The notes beneath the pieces are model-generated. The model made no database searches, was not told the DNA's origin, and saw only the letters and a program-made list of their open reading frames with translations. A stretch of 64,000 nucleotides of DNA from Pyrocephalus nanus (Eukaryota > Chordata > Aves > Passeriformes > Tyrannidae), in assembly GCA_038380795.1 (NCBI GenBank), contig CM076264.1, positions 5,458,001 to 5,522,000 of the forward strand, given 5' to 3'. Both the position numbers and the translations under genes were made by a program. Position 1 is the first letter of the stretch. Each line of letters opens with the position of its first letter. This document shows positions 26,926 through 40,940 of this stretch, one piece after another.

Positions 26926-27379
26926 TCTAAATGTTCTTATGAATTAAGATTTGCATATCTGCCTTAATTTACAGAAAATAAAAGTCTCTTTTATTTTTAT
27001 CTTTTTATCTTGGGACTCATTCATTATTGAAGCAATGTTTCCCTGCGAAACCAAAGAGCCACAATGAAGCAACTCCATTCTGAAGAGAGGGTAGAAGTGA
27101 TATAACTAAGTAGGCAGAGGGAGGTGCAGTGACCTTGGATGAGACAGAAGTCTCCAGGAGGGAAGCAAACAAGTCACCTCATGAGGATGTGAATCTATGA
27201 CAACAGATTTTACTGTAGCCCTAGATGTTATCTACAAGGGGAATAATATCTCACTGTATTGTGCTCAAAGGATATAAAACTAACTCATGCCATCCGTGGA
27301 TATTCACTGTAGCAAACAGGCAGAGATTCCAAGCTGTTGGATTCTTTGTCTGTGCTCTGCTGCTGAAGAATTGGTGGGC

Positions 27380-27440
27380 AAACAGTTGTTGGACCTCCTA
27401 ATCTTGTTGGTCTTTTCCAACCTTAATGATTCTATGGTTG
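27380..27440 (+). mobile_element. CR1 LINE 3' terminal remnant
   Basis: About 60 bases: GTTGGACCTCCTAATCTTG, GGTCTTTTCCAACCTTAATG and ATTCTATGG. This is the extreme CR1 3' end in sense orientation; upstream parts are not recognisable. Confidence 0.8.
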
Positions 27441-28617
27441 CAAATGGTGAGGATAACAGATGCCGCGTGGGATATGGGTGAAGGGGATCTTGGCCACCCT
27501 GCTGGCCCCTGCCACTGACCCTACAAAGGTTTGAAGATGGTGACCTGGTTTATCCCTTGTTGGAAATACAAGGATCATTGCTAGGGAACACCATTCTCTT
27601 CATTCCCCTTCTTCTCCCTCTTCTGTCTGGCAGGAAACCCTATTTGCTGGCAGTCCCTGCATCTTACCTACTGGCCTTTGCCAGTTCAAACAGTAACAAA
27701 CACTCTCCCTGCTGTGAAAGACTTCTTTGGTTGGAAGATATTAGCCAAAAATCTGCCAGCTCCTATTAAATATGCTACACTAGTCAGGGGTTAAAGATGT
27801 TCAAAGGAAGATAGGAAAGAAAAAGTGAATAAACAGCCTAATTCTGTATATTTTTTTAAGAAAAAAAAATTAAAAAACCCCTAGGTATTAAAGGTACCCT
27901 AGTGTTTTCTACAAAGTCAGAGTAAAATGATGGCAGCCTGGACAAAGACGACTTGGTTGGGCAGGTTAAGTTTTGCCACCCCCAGTCTCTTTCAGGTAAC
28001 TTGAGGTTTACCTGGCTCTATTTTGTGTTTGTTAGACTTTCTTTTTAAATGTGGCTTTAGAAGTCATTCAGCATTCCACATCCATATCAAAATGATTTGG
28101 AAATTAGAAGATCAAGGATCAATAGAATTTTAAGGGTCTTCTGTTTTTGCAGGCAGTACTTAGCATGAGTAAAACCTGACCTTTATTCCCATCTCTCATT
28201 CTTTTTTGGTATCCATATCTAACATGTGACTATTTTTCTTTTTACAGTTTAAATAATAGTACTTTGAAAGATTAAATAATAGTACAAATTATATGTTTCT
28301 TCAGAATTTCTCCTGAGACACCATGACATTCCAAAAATGTTTTAACCTCATGAAAAGTGATGGCTGCTACTCAGTATACTGTTCCACTTTGCTATCACAA
28401 GCAGAAATGCATGATTTCTCTTCCTGGAAGCCACTCTAATTCTCCTTGCTTGTTATAAGGTCTCCTTCCTCCAGGAAATTAATCTTTGTTCCAGTTGTGA
28501 AGGAAAATTTCTCCTTCCTAGATAATACAGAAAAAAATTTTAGTGGTTTCTGGAGAATTTAAGGCTCTGTCACTGCACTTTAACTTGAATTCTAGCAATT
28601 CTATGGGCTTTCATGCC

Positions 28618-28666
28618 TTTTTTTTTTTAAGGCTAAAATGCCTTTTTTTTTTTTTTTTTTTTTTTT
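28618..28666. repeat. Two poly(T) tracts (T11 and T24)
   Basis: The two runs are separated by AAGGCTAAAATGCC; the sequence ATGCC precedes both runs, suggesting a small duplication. Confidence 0.85.
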
Positions 28667-30957
28667 ACTTTTTAATTGAAATCTTGAAAACATTCTGTAA
28701 AATTCATTGGAAGAGCCTTTTTGTTATTTACTTTTACCTTCAGTCTATTATGGGTCCTATTATTTCCTCTGCTCTTCCAGATTGCTGAGCTCCTTCAGCC
28801 TTAATCATCTTGTTCCATCTGATTTATTTCTCACATACCTGAATTTGCTAGATAGTCTGCACAGCCTTGTCTTAATTAAGAGCTTCTGGGCCAAGCAGTC
28901 CTATAACTTAATTTATTATTCCATATACTTCAGAACTTTTAGTCCTGCCTTTGTATGACATCTGAAGCAGGACTCTGCTGTCCAACTTTAGAACTGGGAC
29001 AAGGATGCTGTTGGGACTGCATTAAGATAAGTGACATTCGGAAAACTCCAGCTGAAGCTGGGACCTGTTTTAGGTGTAATTTACTGTCTCTGAGAAGATG
29101 TCTTCTGTGAAAAGTTAAGCAGAAAAATCAGATGAGGGAACAGTGGTAAATAGAGGTGATGTGATCAGGCTCTGTTTTTGTCTCTGCAAGGAAGATGATG
29201 TTGTTCTCCAGGCTCCTAATTTTGTACCTACCTTTTGATCATGCTTCCTCCTGATAATGTGTTTTGCTAGCAAACAGTATTAATTATTATGTCATAAGCT
29301 GAATGACCCAAACCAAACAGATCAAATGCAGCCTGATGGCAGAAAATAAACAAAAAAGCCATGGCAGAGCAACTGAAAAACTAGTGAGCTGCTCTTCAAA
29401 AGTCTTTTTGAAACTGATATTGCCATGCTATACTCATTTGGTAACTTAAAGAACAATCCTCTTGCCAAACGTTATTTTGGCAGAAAAACTTAAGGTACAA
29501 GTTAATAAATCTAGCACCATCTAAAAGCCTTTTGAAGCATATTTGCTTCCGCTCATGTCTTCTTTTTATGTCACTCTCTCTCAATTTACATTCCTGGCTT
29601 TTATTTGTTTCACAGAATAAATAGTAGGGTTAAGCAGTAGCCTGTTGGTAGTCAGAACTTGCTATGGCACCAGGAGGATGTGAGATGCAAGGTCTGTTGG
29701 AGGGAGAATGACCTTCTTGGTTGTGGGAAACCCATTAAAGCCCGTGCAGTGTGACCCCTCCTTGGTGTGGGGGTCTGGTGGCTGAGGGAGGACCCTGCAG
29801 TGCAAAAATAAAACTGTTCACTGATCTCTGCTCTGCCCTTCAGCATGATTATCGCTGTAGTGGTTTTCCATCTGTGAAGATGTAGGTGTATCATTTACTT
29901 GTGTCACATTTGATATATCCAAACTTGTCAAACACGAGCTGCTGCACTTGGGGTCGTCCAAGGACTTGAGCGTGTGACTGAGCGTGCAACAAATCAAGCA
30001 GCACTGAGAAATGGCACGAGCACCACCACAGAGACAGCCATGGTCCACTCTAGGTTCTGAATGAGGGCAAGATCAGTATGTTTTATGCATGTTTTCTATT
30101 CATAAACCTGCTGATCTTCACAACAGCTTAAAAAAAAAACAAAAACAACCAGCCACAGGCACAAAGAGGTACTGCTAATCTTTGTGAATTACATAAGAAT
30201 AACTGAATTAGCTGTTTCCCAAAATCATAACTACTACAACAAAAATCAACTTCAAACCTAGTTTTGGACTCTACAGGTATTTGGCCTATGTTTGTGATGA
30301 TGTCAATGAAAATACTCGTGAGTGAGGCCTGTCAGCAATATACTATGACACAGAGTGTGCTTATTGCGGTAATAGACAGTTATAAAAGCAGGAATGCAGG
30401 TGCCTGTCTAGAATCATCTAGGTCTGACAGAGAGGGGAAGATGAGGAGGAAGCATCCACCTGGCTCACCCTGGGTGTCATTTTAACACCAGTGTTATTGA
30501 AGAGCACCAAACTGAACAGAACCACTCTCATCTCCATTCTGGGTGACTGTCATTGGTTTTTGTGCTCTTCAATTTCATAGTTATTTGAAACACAAATTAT
30601 CACAAGATTATCAGGTCTTCTTTTTTCAGGTCTTAATTCTTGAATCTTTGTGAAGACACAGAAAGCAAAAGGAGTATGTTCTAATCAGAAAAAAATCAAT
30701 TCAAACCAAAGGAAAATGAACACTTTTTTTTTTTTCCTTTCATAGCTGCTGCCCTCTTTCTCAGTGAGACACCATTGCTGTTCCAGTCTGTTGGGTTTAT
30801 TGTATTTACTTTTTTTCCTCAGATTCATTCATTATCACAGGTAACCTCAGATTTACCTCTTAATGATCTCAAAACAAGGTGTCAGAATACCTGGTGAAAA
30901 TGAATGCTCTGGAAGTACAGTGCTGTTGGTGAAATTGTTGATGGTGGTGTCTTTACG

Positions 30958-31006
30958 ATTTGGGTTTTTTTGGTTTACTTGGTTTTGGAGGGTTTTTTGG
31001 GGGGAT
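30958..31006. repeat. T/G-rich low-complexity tract
   Basis: Alternating T and G runs, ending T6-G6. Confidence 0.75.
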
Positions 31007-32231
31007 AGGTGTTAGATAAAGCAAACCACTCTCACAAACCTTATTTCATCTATCTGTCATTTGAGTTAAAGTAAAAAATGAAATTATGATTGTGTTTAAT
31101 GGTGGTGAAACAATCTTTTGGCTGATGTGAGTAGTCATAGATTCTGACTTCTTTACAGCTGTCCCCTTGAATGCACACAACAAATCCAAATGGTGGGGTA
31201 GACACTTGATAGCTCACTTTTTTTATTTTGTGCTCACTTTAAACCTCTTGTCCTACCTTTCACCTCAGTTAAAACACTTAGGAAGAAAGAAATTCATCAC
31301 CACCACATCAAAACTTCTGGCTCTGTAATTCACCCTAGCAATATTTATTTTTCTATGCTACACATCTTTATAAATCAGGCTTAGTCTGATTTTTTTTTTC
31401 CATTCCTAGTCTGGAAGCAAACACTTATTTCCCAGGCCTACGACAGCTGATTATCCTTTTCTGGGGGAAATACAGAAATTACTGAGCTTAATTATGACAC
31501 AATAGCTGTAGCTACAGAAATGACAATTTCCAATAATGACTTCTTCATTATCTTGTCTTCTGCGGTATGAATACAAGATCCATAACTTCTGTTGCAATAA
31601 GGGAGATGTTTGTTGATAGGCAAAGAAAAAATTATACTGACAGACAGATAATCAATGCTTTGTCTATGATTTGCCAAACAGAGTAGTCATGTAAAAATAA
31701 GAACTATATTTATTCATATGCTTTTGTTTTTTACATGTTTCTTCAATATTTGGAGCCACATACTTCAAAGAAAAAAAAAAAAAGTAAATTGCAAAGCTGT
31801 AAGCTTGCCAACAACTTCCCAGACCTCAACTTTCAAATCATCTCTCTGCAACTAGGTGACAAATAATTTATTGTCTTACTGGATTATGCAGATGTTGAAA
31901 GTAACATGAGGTTTTTTTGGTTCCACTGAGTCCTGCTAGGCGGCTTGGGCTCGGCTCCGCAGTACTGGGATTTGGCTTTCTTGGATTCTTTGATGTTCAT
32001 ATGCTCTGTTGGGCTTCCTGGGATTTGCTCCTTCCTGATTAGAAAAAAAATAAGTACTTTCCCAAGCCCATCAATTCCTGGCACTTCTCTGAGCCATGAG
32101 TCACAGGAGGCTAATTGAATCAGTGGTGCTCAATTCCCTCTGTCCCAAGACCTGGCCCCAGCAGCCAGCACTGACTTCAGGGAATTGCATCTGGGAGCTG
32201 CTGATAATCTGAATATGTATAGAGAGAAAGG

Positions 32232-32251
32232 AAAAAAAAAAAAAAAAAAAA
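32232..32251. repeat. Poly(A)20 tract
   Basis: 20 consecutive A after AGAGAGAAAGG. Confidence 0.9.
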
Positions 32252-34852
32252 GGATTCTGTGTAAGAAGGACTGAAACGGTGACAGTTAAGTGTCACCTCA
32301 GTAAATGTGGATTTACCACCAAGTTTATGAGGGCTGCTCTTTGGGATTTTTTTTCAGACTAAAAGACAGATATCACACCTCCCTGTTTATTCTTCACTAT
32401 CTATGCCTATGCTTCCTATACCTTGACCTGTCATCCCTTATTTCAAACCAGAGAGGCAGGTTCTACCATGACCCAGTGCAGAGTGTCCAACCAGAGAATC
32501 CTCGGAGGGACCGCCAGGAAGCGTGGCCAGAGGAGTCAGTTCGTAGATGCTCGGGGCTGTGAAAGGTAGGCTAGGTAATACTCCTGGAACATGAGTCATC
32601 AGCATCTTTCCATGCAAGCTACTTTTCTCAGCTCCTGTTACACTTCTCAAAAGAGAATGAAAAATGCCTGAGCCATAGAAGAGCCTGGGAGATGGAGATG
32701 AGGCCACAAGTCTCCACCTGCCAGGCAGCGCTGCAGCCATAAGGACAGGTGGTCATGTTCCTTCTTGCACACTCCCATTTGAGGTAGGGAAGCACAGACA
32801 GATTTTGCAACACCTTTGATTACCATTTCCAAAGTTTTCAGAGGAGCCAAAACACATAAATGATATAAAAGAAAGAGAGAAGTTGGATCTTCCTGTTTAG
32901 CATGAAGTTCCACTGCAGCTGTGAGTCTGGGAGGAAAACAAGACCTACATGAGGGTTTTTCTGGGATGTGTCCCTTCAGCACATCTTCTCTTTCTCCTGG
33001 AGAAAGGGATTGCAGGCACTCATTAGTTCTCAGGTAGAGCCATGCTTTTTTAATACCGAAAAGGCCTAGAGGACAAAAACATGCCAGCTGTGACTATCTT
33101 AAAGAAAAGCCCTATTGATTTACATTTAAATGCAGCTGTCAGTCCCGGTTATAGCCAGCAAAGCAAAGGCACAGGGTGAAAACACTGCAGGGCTCTTGGA
33201 GTTTCATGTGCTCTCCAATCACCTCGCTCTGCTGCGATCGGAACAGCACAAATGGCAGGGAGAAAATGGGATGCAGCGAATGCCAACATATGGGAGCAAA
33301 CACACAGCCCTGTCCCTCATATGCTGTGAGCGAGGGCCAAGAGCAAAGCCCACCCAGCTCTGGGGGTGGGCTTGAGGCTTCATGTGCCTGCACAGGGCTG
33401 CAGAGGAGAGAGGGAGAAGTTGGGCTGGACAGCAGGAGCTGCAGCTGCTGTCCTGGCTGCCTCTCCCTGTGTCCTTTGTCAGCACTTGTGCACATAAAGC
33501 ACTATTGTTTGCAGCCCAAAAATTGTCAGGGGAGCACTGGACAGTATCGCTGCCTTACAGCATCAGGAACCCCACGTGTCCTGTCTCACACCCACGCAAG
33601 CACAGATGTAAACAGTCAACCCGAGTGTCCTGCCGAGAGGGGTTTAAAAAAGAGCCACCGACTCCAGGCTGTTCCCTAGGAAGCTCCTGGGGATTGCTCA
33701 GGCTCTTGGAGGGGTGGGAAGCAATGGACATCCCCCTTGGGTGTGGTACTCCAGCTGGCACATCCCAGCTCAGCAGCAATCATAAAGGAAAACTGTGTTA
33801 ATAGTTGAATGAGTATCTGGTAGGAAACTGGTTTCACTAGTTTTTTGTTCCTCACTTGGGATGTAATATTTGATTTTTTACATGTGATTCTGGGGGTTTC
33901 CGAGCCCTCTGAAACACTTGTGAGTGTAGAGTGACACGTACCAATGAGACAAGGGAGTACTTCCCCTGTGCTAGTTTTTAATTCTGTCTATAACAAACAC
34001 GTCTTTCTTTAGTATTTCTTTCAACTCCACTTTTGAAGTTGATTTATATCTGCCTCCTGTTTTGCTCTAGTTTCAATCTTCTGGCTGCACTCCTTGCCAA
34101 GCCAGCCTAATGCCCACATGAGCCCCATCAAGCCACATGCTTCTGTATATGCAGCAGTACATGTTTTTTCTGGGCTGAGCTTTGTTTGCCAAATCTGGGC
34201 CTGTATTCACAGATAATGACTTCCTTTTTGTCTCCTTCTCCTTCTGTGTGCTTATTTTTCCACACACGGCCTTTTCAAAATGTAATGTGACCCTCATACA
34301 TCATTTTTATCAGCCTTATAAGCCCAGCATAGAACAGCATATGTCATATGTAAATTCATGTACCTAAAGGCAGTGAGTAAAAAATATTTTAGTCCTCTGT
34401 CAGGAACAGAGGATGCCTTGATGTCATTCAGAGTCAAGGTTTTTTCTATCTGAAACTATTAGCTACAACAGCCCTATATTTAGAATAAAAAAGTAGAAGT
34501 ACCTTCTTTTCAAGATGTCACAATTCATTTCTTCAGGTGCTTTCAGGTGATTCTTGCATTCTCTTTCAAAGTCACTTTTCATTTTGAAATGTATTTTTAT
34601 GCTATACCTAAATGGATTTATACAGCAAAGCTCTTTAAATCAAAGAATGAAAAAAAAAAAAAAAGGACTGACCAAAAAAAATTTTGCAATTTTATTTCAC
34701 AAAATACCTGGAGGCTTTAGCCTATTTTTCTGGAAAAATGAAAAAATATACTTTCAGCATGTATTCAATGTGGTCATATTTATAGAGTGGCATCTGTGTG
34801 CTAGATACAGAAGGGTTAACAATGAGGTCATGGAGAACTGGCCTTGTCCACA

Positions 34853-34950
34853 AAATCCCAGAATGGTTTGATTTGGAAGGGACCTTAAGGATCACCTAGT
34901 TCCAACCCCAAAGAACTCATCTTTGCTACGGTAGCCAACCACCATTTAAA
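34853..34950 (-). mobile_element. CR1 LINE 3' end fragment
   Basis: AAATCCCAGAATGGTTTGATT leads into TTGGAAGGGACCTTAAGGATC and a TAGTTCCAACCCC block, the reverse complement of a CR1 3' end. The outer octamer repeats are missing and the 5' side decays around 34950. Confidence 0.85.
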
Positions 34951-35872
34951 GCTGCAAACTTGTCTTTCAAGAAGAGAGTTAATTTAGTTAGGGGCACCCT
35001 GAGAATGGTGGTGAAGTTTTGCCAGGTGTAAAGCACTTCCTCAGTGGGCTCTGAGAAAGCCCTCACCAGCCCCCAGCACCGCTGGAGAGTAAACTGTAGG
35101 CGGTCGCTGGCAGGTCCTGCTGTGCTGCACAGAGGAAAATTCAGGTCTCGGTGTTACAAAATCACATGGGGCTATGAGGTTTCAGTTTGTTACGTTATAC
35201 CCCTGTCTACTGATACTCCCTGATAGCATCTGGGATTTCTCGGCACTACAGGGGCTTTTTGTAAATGAAGTCGCCTCAACGATGTTTGTCCTAGACTGAA
35301 TGCGCTGGGGCAGACAACCGATAAGGGACCTACAAGCTTGACATCAATACATAGTTGTGCTGTCATAACAATACAACCTCAGCCTCTAGGTTATAGCTTC
35401 TCAGAAATAAGGAATGCTCATTAAGGGGACAGATAATTGGGGGTGGTTTCCTCGAAAGGAAAGCCACTCCAGGCAGCTGCAGTGAGGAGGGCAGACCTTC
35501 ACAACGGCAGCATTGTTTGGAAGTCATTGACATCCGCAAACAAAAATCTATTTAACTCACTGTTACAGTCCAAGGGAAAAAAATATCAGGAATCTGTTAT
35601 CCTTCCGCTCCAAATGGAGCCAACAGATTCTGCAAAGGCACCTACATCTGTGGACAGAACAGGGTTATGTTTCTGATGGTGTTAATATGAGTTCCAGAGG
35701 TTTCCTTTGAGGTATCTCCCCTCCTCTGGTAGATGCATGACTAGGCTATCTTGGCAAATATTAGAACTCATGTGGGACCGGAGCAGTAGGGATATTTTTT
35801 CAGCAAAGACTGTAATGCAGAATACTGTGATAAGTTTTTGCTTTATAAACAGGGCACAAAATAGAGCCATTT

Positions 35873-35889
35873 AAAAAAAAAAAAAAAAA
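35873..35889. repeat. Poly(A)17 tract
   Basis: 17 consecutive A. Confidence 0.85.
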
Positions 35890-37309
35890 TCTACCTAGAA
35901 CTGAATTAAAAGTATTTGCCATATAGACAAGTACTTCCAATATACAGACACAGAGATAGGCAGTCTTTACCCTACAGCTCTCTATTTTAAATCTTAAAAG
36001 CAGAGTCTTAAAGACCTGCAAGATAAGCCAAAATATCCTTAAGTTTTAATAATAATTATTCTTTTAAGTTCTACAAGGGACACCGAACCCATGTTCTTTG
36101 GGCCATATCCTGCACTTGCCTAATGTCCAGTGTAATTCCTCTTCTTTGACTTTCACACCACCCAGTACTTTAGATTTTTCATTATGTGGAAGGCTTTTCA
36201 ATGACATTGCCTACGTTCAATGCCATCCATGACTGAATGGAACAAGACAGGCCTTGTACCACTGAATTCCTTTCCTCCACCATCCTTCCTGCTTGGTAGA
36301 GCAAACTTCTTGCCTGATTTCTCATCTCACATCTATGGAATTCCCATTAAAATCAAAATTCCCTCTTGATAGCCACCTCAGTAGCTCCCAGTAGCTTGAC
36401 ACTTGATGAACAGAGGGATAGCAGTGAGGTGCATGTTCTTTTGGTTTTATGACCAAAAAAAAAAGTTATTATAAGAAGAAAAGGTATTATGATATTTAGA
36501 CTATTCTTTCCTTTTCTGTTCCCTAGGGATTTTTTTCCAGTGGCTGTTTCTGCAATGAGAAACAACGAAAAGAGAAAACAGAGAGGAAATCCTTTAATCG
36601 CATTCTTTACTTTTAATCCAATCCCTGGGACATAGAATACATTATTTAAAAGAAGAAGTTTGTATCTGAGATGGAACTTTTCAGTATCTGGTTGGTGACT
36701 GTAAATGCTTGTGCTGAGCAGGGTGGACATTCTCCTTCTCAGTGACAGAGCATACACCATGTCCCTGCCTTACAGAGCCAGAGCAGCCAAACTACAGTCA
36801 GGGGCAGCTAGATCTATGCCTGGAAAAAGCATATTTTTTGGATTCTTTCAGCTTCCATTCTATTTTTTATGGACTGCCACAGACAAATTGTGCTGCTTTT
36901 TATGAAAATTTAACTTTTATCTTCTTTTATTCCTTCTTGGGGTGTGTTAATGGGTACAGAATGGAAGGCTTGCTGTGATGGTAATGCCACACTGGGAAGC
37001 TCTCACAGCATAGGTTTTTGAGACAATCTGGATGTTAAAGCAGCCCCTGTTTCCTGCTCTTTCAATCCTGACAGAATTATAACACACTCCTCAGCCAACC
37101 ATACATTATTGAAAAGTTCTCTTGGTAAACACAGGCTACTGCAGTCTCTGGCTGTGTAAGAGACATTACCCAGCTGAAACTGCTCTGATGGCAGCCAAAA
37201 CCATTTCCATTTCTGACTCCTGCCTGAATCCAAAGAAGTGCCTTCACTGTCACTGCTGTGGACACAGCAAATGCACCCTGAAGACTGGCAAGAGGTTTTT
37301 GTCAGGTCT

Positions 37310-37530
37310 GAGCCTCAAGTTGTGCCAGAGGAGGTTTAGATTAGATATTAGGAATAATTTCTTCACTGAAAGGGTGGTCAGGCATTGGAACAGGCTGCCA
37401 AGTGGTGAAATCACCATCCCTGGAATTATTCAAAAGATGCATAGATGTGGTACAGTGGTGCTGGACTAATGGTTGAATTCAAAGATCTTAGAGGTCTTTT
37501 CCAGCCTTAGTGGTTTTATGATTCTGTGAT
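37310..37530 (+). mobile_element. CR1 LINE fragment with end of ORF2
   Basis: The sequence translates to the CR1 ORF2 C-terminal pattern (RRFRLDIRNNFF, then RVVRHWNRLPSGE) and then to a 3' UTR ending AGTGGTTTTATGATTCTGTGA. The frame is intact only for about 50 codons. Sense orientation, 5'-truncated, with no reverse-transcriptase domain left. Confidence 0.93.
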
Positions 37531-38549
37531 TTTTAATGATGGCTTTCGCTTGTTTTCACTGGCCATATATAAATCTTGACATTATATTACTCTTGGACAC
37601 TTAAAGGAGAACAGAGAATTCCTTAAATCACCTTTTAGACAGAATAAACAAGGTAAGAATGTGGAGCACAGGATCTTCTACAGTACCTGTGACTATCAGA
37701 TGGAGAAGATAAAGGCTCTCTGAACTTTAGGCAGCCCAGTCTTCAGCCACAAAACTTGGCTCAGTGATGGAACATCATCACTGCATTGTGTTTGGCTTTT
37801 GAACAAGCAAGTGAAAGCTTTGGCACCGGAGAATCAATTTATGTGAGTGCCAGTCACACGGCAAAACCCCCACACCTGAACCAATGAAGGAAGAGGGGCA
37901 TGTAGATATATCTGGCTACCCAGGGAGAACCAGGAGGGAAAATGAGTAGTAGTACAAATACAAATAACTTTCTGCAAGTCTGATAAAACTGACTTAATTT
38001 TATCATCATCTCTCACTAACTTATCATGGACAGTGTGAAAACCATTACAGGATTAACATCACAGGTTTCAGATGATATGGACAGCTCAAAGGATCAGGCC
38101 AACTATGGTTACAAATTCCTGATCCCATCCAAAGATAATTCTGTCTTGGAGTGCCCCTGCTCACAGGGTGGAGCAAGACACACTCCAGGCTACATCTCTT
38201 GTCCACATATAACACATGAATTAAGTACCACAAGTTTTGTCCAGTATTTTCATCAAATAAGGCAAAGCATGCTTTTTGCTTATTAATTAGCATGGAAATT
38301 TATTACTAACTGGTTTACTGGCTTACAAATATATTTTGGCCATTATATGATCCTACTGGACACACTCATAAGGTGAAATCCTGGAAATTTTTCCAGTAAT
38401 TCAAATCAAGCCATGATTGACCTTGGTCCAGTAGAAACAAGAGTAACATTTTATCATAGGCAACTTTCAGTATTTTGAAAGTCTTGCCTGTAGTATTTCA
38501 CATATGAGTATATGCAACATTTTGTGGTTAGCTCTTGGCTTGATTAAAC

Positions 38550-38574
38550 TTTTTTTTTTTTTTTTTTTTTTTTT
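38550..38574. repeat. Poly(T)25 tract
   Basis: 25 consecutive T. An antisense retrocopy was considered; the sequence to its right is not recognised. Confidence 0.9.
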
Positions 38575-40805
38575 AGTTTACAAAAACTGGACATATGGAA
38601 ATGCTTGGAAATAGATGAATTTGCATAAGATCAATGTTCCAGATATTCTTCACATAGGAAATGATGGTAAATATGCCAGTGAAATTCATGCTCAAACAAT
38701 CTCTGGCATTCTACTACATTTTAACAATGCAATGCTCGCATTCCTCTCTGTTCACAGTGCAGCCATTGATTTTGTGTTCTCCTTACCACCTCTATTACCA
38801 AATATAACTTGTGCTCCAGGTTCTGATACCAGATATTATCTTGGAAAGCACTTGATATTCCTAAGTGTAACAGCCAATTCTGTAAAACATTTCACAGGTT
38901 CCCGTGTTCCCATGCACCACTGACAACACCTTGTTAATTAGAAAAATCAGGTTTGCCCAAGGAGGGAGAAAAGGTAGTCAATAGTAACAATGGCAAGTTC
39001 TTTCTCTCATCATCTGAATCACATATTTTTGTAAAAAGAATCAAAAACTTGTGTTCTTTAGAGGATAGAAGGAAAATCAGTTTTGCCGGGTATCCACTGA
39101 ACAAGGATAGAGAGGTGTTCTGCAGGCTATGATGAGCAAAGTATTTGTTGTCCAAAGTGGACATACATCAACACAAGGTATCAGACACGATTTTAGGCTT
39201 TAAGAGAAATGATGAGAAGGCTCTGCTCTAAAAAAATCGGGTGACATGGACCTAGCAGTGACTACAACAGGGCTTTTCATTTCTGTGATGCAGCATTCCG
39301 AATAACAGAACCCAAGACGAAATTTGGCTCGACGGGATTAACCTCAAATGGGAAAGCAATTTATACAGCATTTGTTCTGTGGCATGAACTGATTTTGCAA
39401 TCAGTGTTGATAACAGAGCAAGGATCTGCGCTGTTCCTACCTTGAGGCTTCTTTGTTCGGGAACAAAGGGATGCAGGACCAGGCAGGCAGCAGGGGGTCC
39501 CAGCGGTACCTCCCGGGAGAGCAGAGCAGAGTAAGCCTCGGCAGCCCTCCCAAAAATACAGGCGCCTGCTTCAGTCCACCTCATGCACACAAATCTGCCT
39601 GCAGCAACCATCACAGAGCAAAAACACCAGTTCAGTTTGCAGTATATCCTGTTTATGCCATGAATTTATTTTGGGATGAAGAAATGCACATGGGCTAAGG
39701 CAGTAATTCCTAGTGAAAAAGGAGTCAGTTTGCTCTACAGCAAAGTACAATAATCCAAAGATAATGGGAGGACCTTAATCAAGGATTGTAGCTATTGTTG
39801 TAGTAATCAGTTGTGAATTATTATTTTTTTGCATTTAGTCAGCATATCCTCTAGAATATCCCTTTGGACAGTGGTCAGAGACCTGGTGTGCATGGATTTT
39901 GCTAGCTGCAGAATTTAATTGTGCCTTTTGGGGATCCCCTTCTGTCAATGATTTGTTGGATATTGATCCATATAACAGGAAGACCTTTTTTTTTTTTTTT
40001 AAGTAATTGATCCATAAAAAGACATTTGAAAGAAAACAGATTAAGAAAGGAGAGATTTCATCTTTCAAAATTCTGCTATTAAAAAGCCTTCTAATAATCT
40101 ATTGATATCTTGTACCATGTTCTTTGCTGATGGAGAAAATAGATTATTGTTTCAGGGAGTGAACTGGAGTCAGTCATCATTTAGAGGTTTTTATTATTAT
40201 TTTATAAGACATGCCATTATTTTTTGTTGCACAACAGGTGCAGGGAAGATTATTCAGCCGAGGGCCGAAAGAGCTAATCATAGGGCTGCTGTTTAGACAG
40301 TACCACCTTGATTATCCAAGTGTCATGGGGACACTGAATATGTTTGCATAATTAAGGCCTTGGCTAATGGTAGTGCTTTTAAATGTAATTAATAGCTTTC
40401 TGGGGATACAATTATTTTGAAAAACAAGGAGATTGTGGTAATTGAGGTTCAGATAACCATGGTAGAACTAACAAGATCTATCATGAAATGAATGAATAAT
40501 TATGTGAAATATTAATTAATGAAGAAATATGAAGTCATCATTCATTTCTGATACTACCAAAAAACAATAGCAGATGACTTTCCAGTCACAATATGTATAA
40601 ATTTAAAGCAAAATGACATTTACAAAATTTTGAAAATTAAAAAATTGTGTTATATTAGATACAACAAATTAATGAAATTATTTCCTTAGGAGTTTTTCTT
40701 CTTTTTCATTTGAAAGGTAGTCATTCTCACTATGTTCAAGGTTCCTTCTTATACGTGTAACAGAAATAAGATACTTCCTTACAATTTGACTTTTTTTAAA
40801 ATTAT

Positions 40806-40940
40806 CAGAGTCCTAGAATGGTTATATAGTTCCAAACCTCTGCCATGGGCAGGGACACCTTACCCTAGATCAGACTGGTCAAACCCCCATCCAACCTGTC
40901 CTTGAACACTTCCAGGGATGGGACATCCACAAGTTCTCCT
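40806..40940 (-). mobile_element. CR1 LINE fragment with internal deletion
   Basis: CAGAGTCCTAGAATGGTTAT is followed directly by TAGTTCCAAACCTCTGCCAT, so the usual GGAAGGGACCTTNAAGATCATC segment is missing. It continues with GCAGGGACACCTTACCCTAG, ATCAGACTGGTCAAACCCCC and AACACTTCCAGGGATGGGAC. Antisense orientation. Confidence 0.9.

Larger units (their letters stand above)
25639..34852. other. Intergenic with GC-richer patch at 32450-33800
   Basis: Besides one CR1 remnant and homopolymers nothing is recognised up to 32450. The patch 32450-33800 is GC-richer and carries overlapping open frames on both strands (up to 167 codons at 33176-33679, which begins with GTG, not ATG). None has a recognisable domain; a non-coding exon cannot be excluded. 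Confidence 0.5.
34951..40805. other. Intergenic, one CR1 copy, AT-rich candidate conserved block at 40330-40560
   Basis: The block 40330-40560 is rich in TAATTAA/ATTAATTAAT words and looks unlike decayed repeats. Elsewhere only chance open frames (longest 135 codons, 36353-36760 minus, no domain) are seen. Confidence 0.5.

Noticed and set aside
33176..33679. 167-codon open frame
   Set aside because: It begins with GTG, overlaps open frames in other frames and strands, and has no recognisable domain or splice context.
36353..36760. 135-codon minus-strand frame with hydrophobic stretches
   Set aside because: AT-rich sequence easily yields Leu/Phe/Ile runs; no membrane-protein family recognised.
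38550..38900. Antisense retrocopy suggested by the poly(T) tract
   Set aside because: The adjoining sequence has no recognisable coding content on the minus strand and no target-site duplication was seen.
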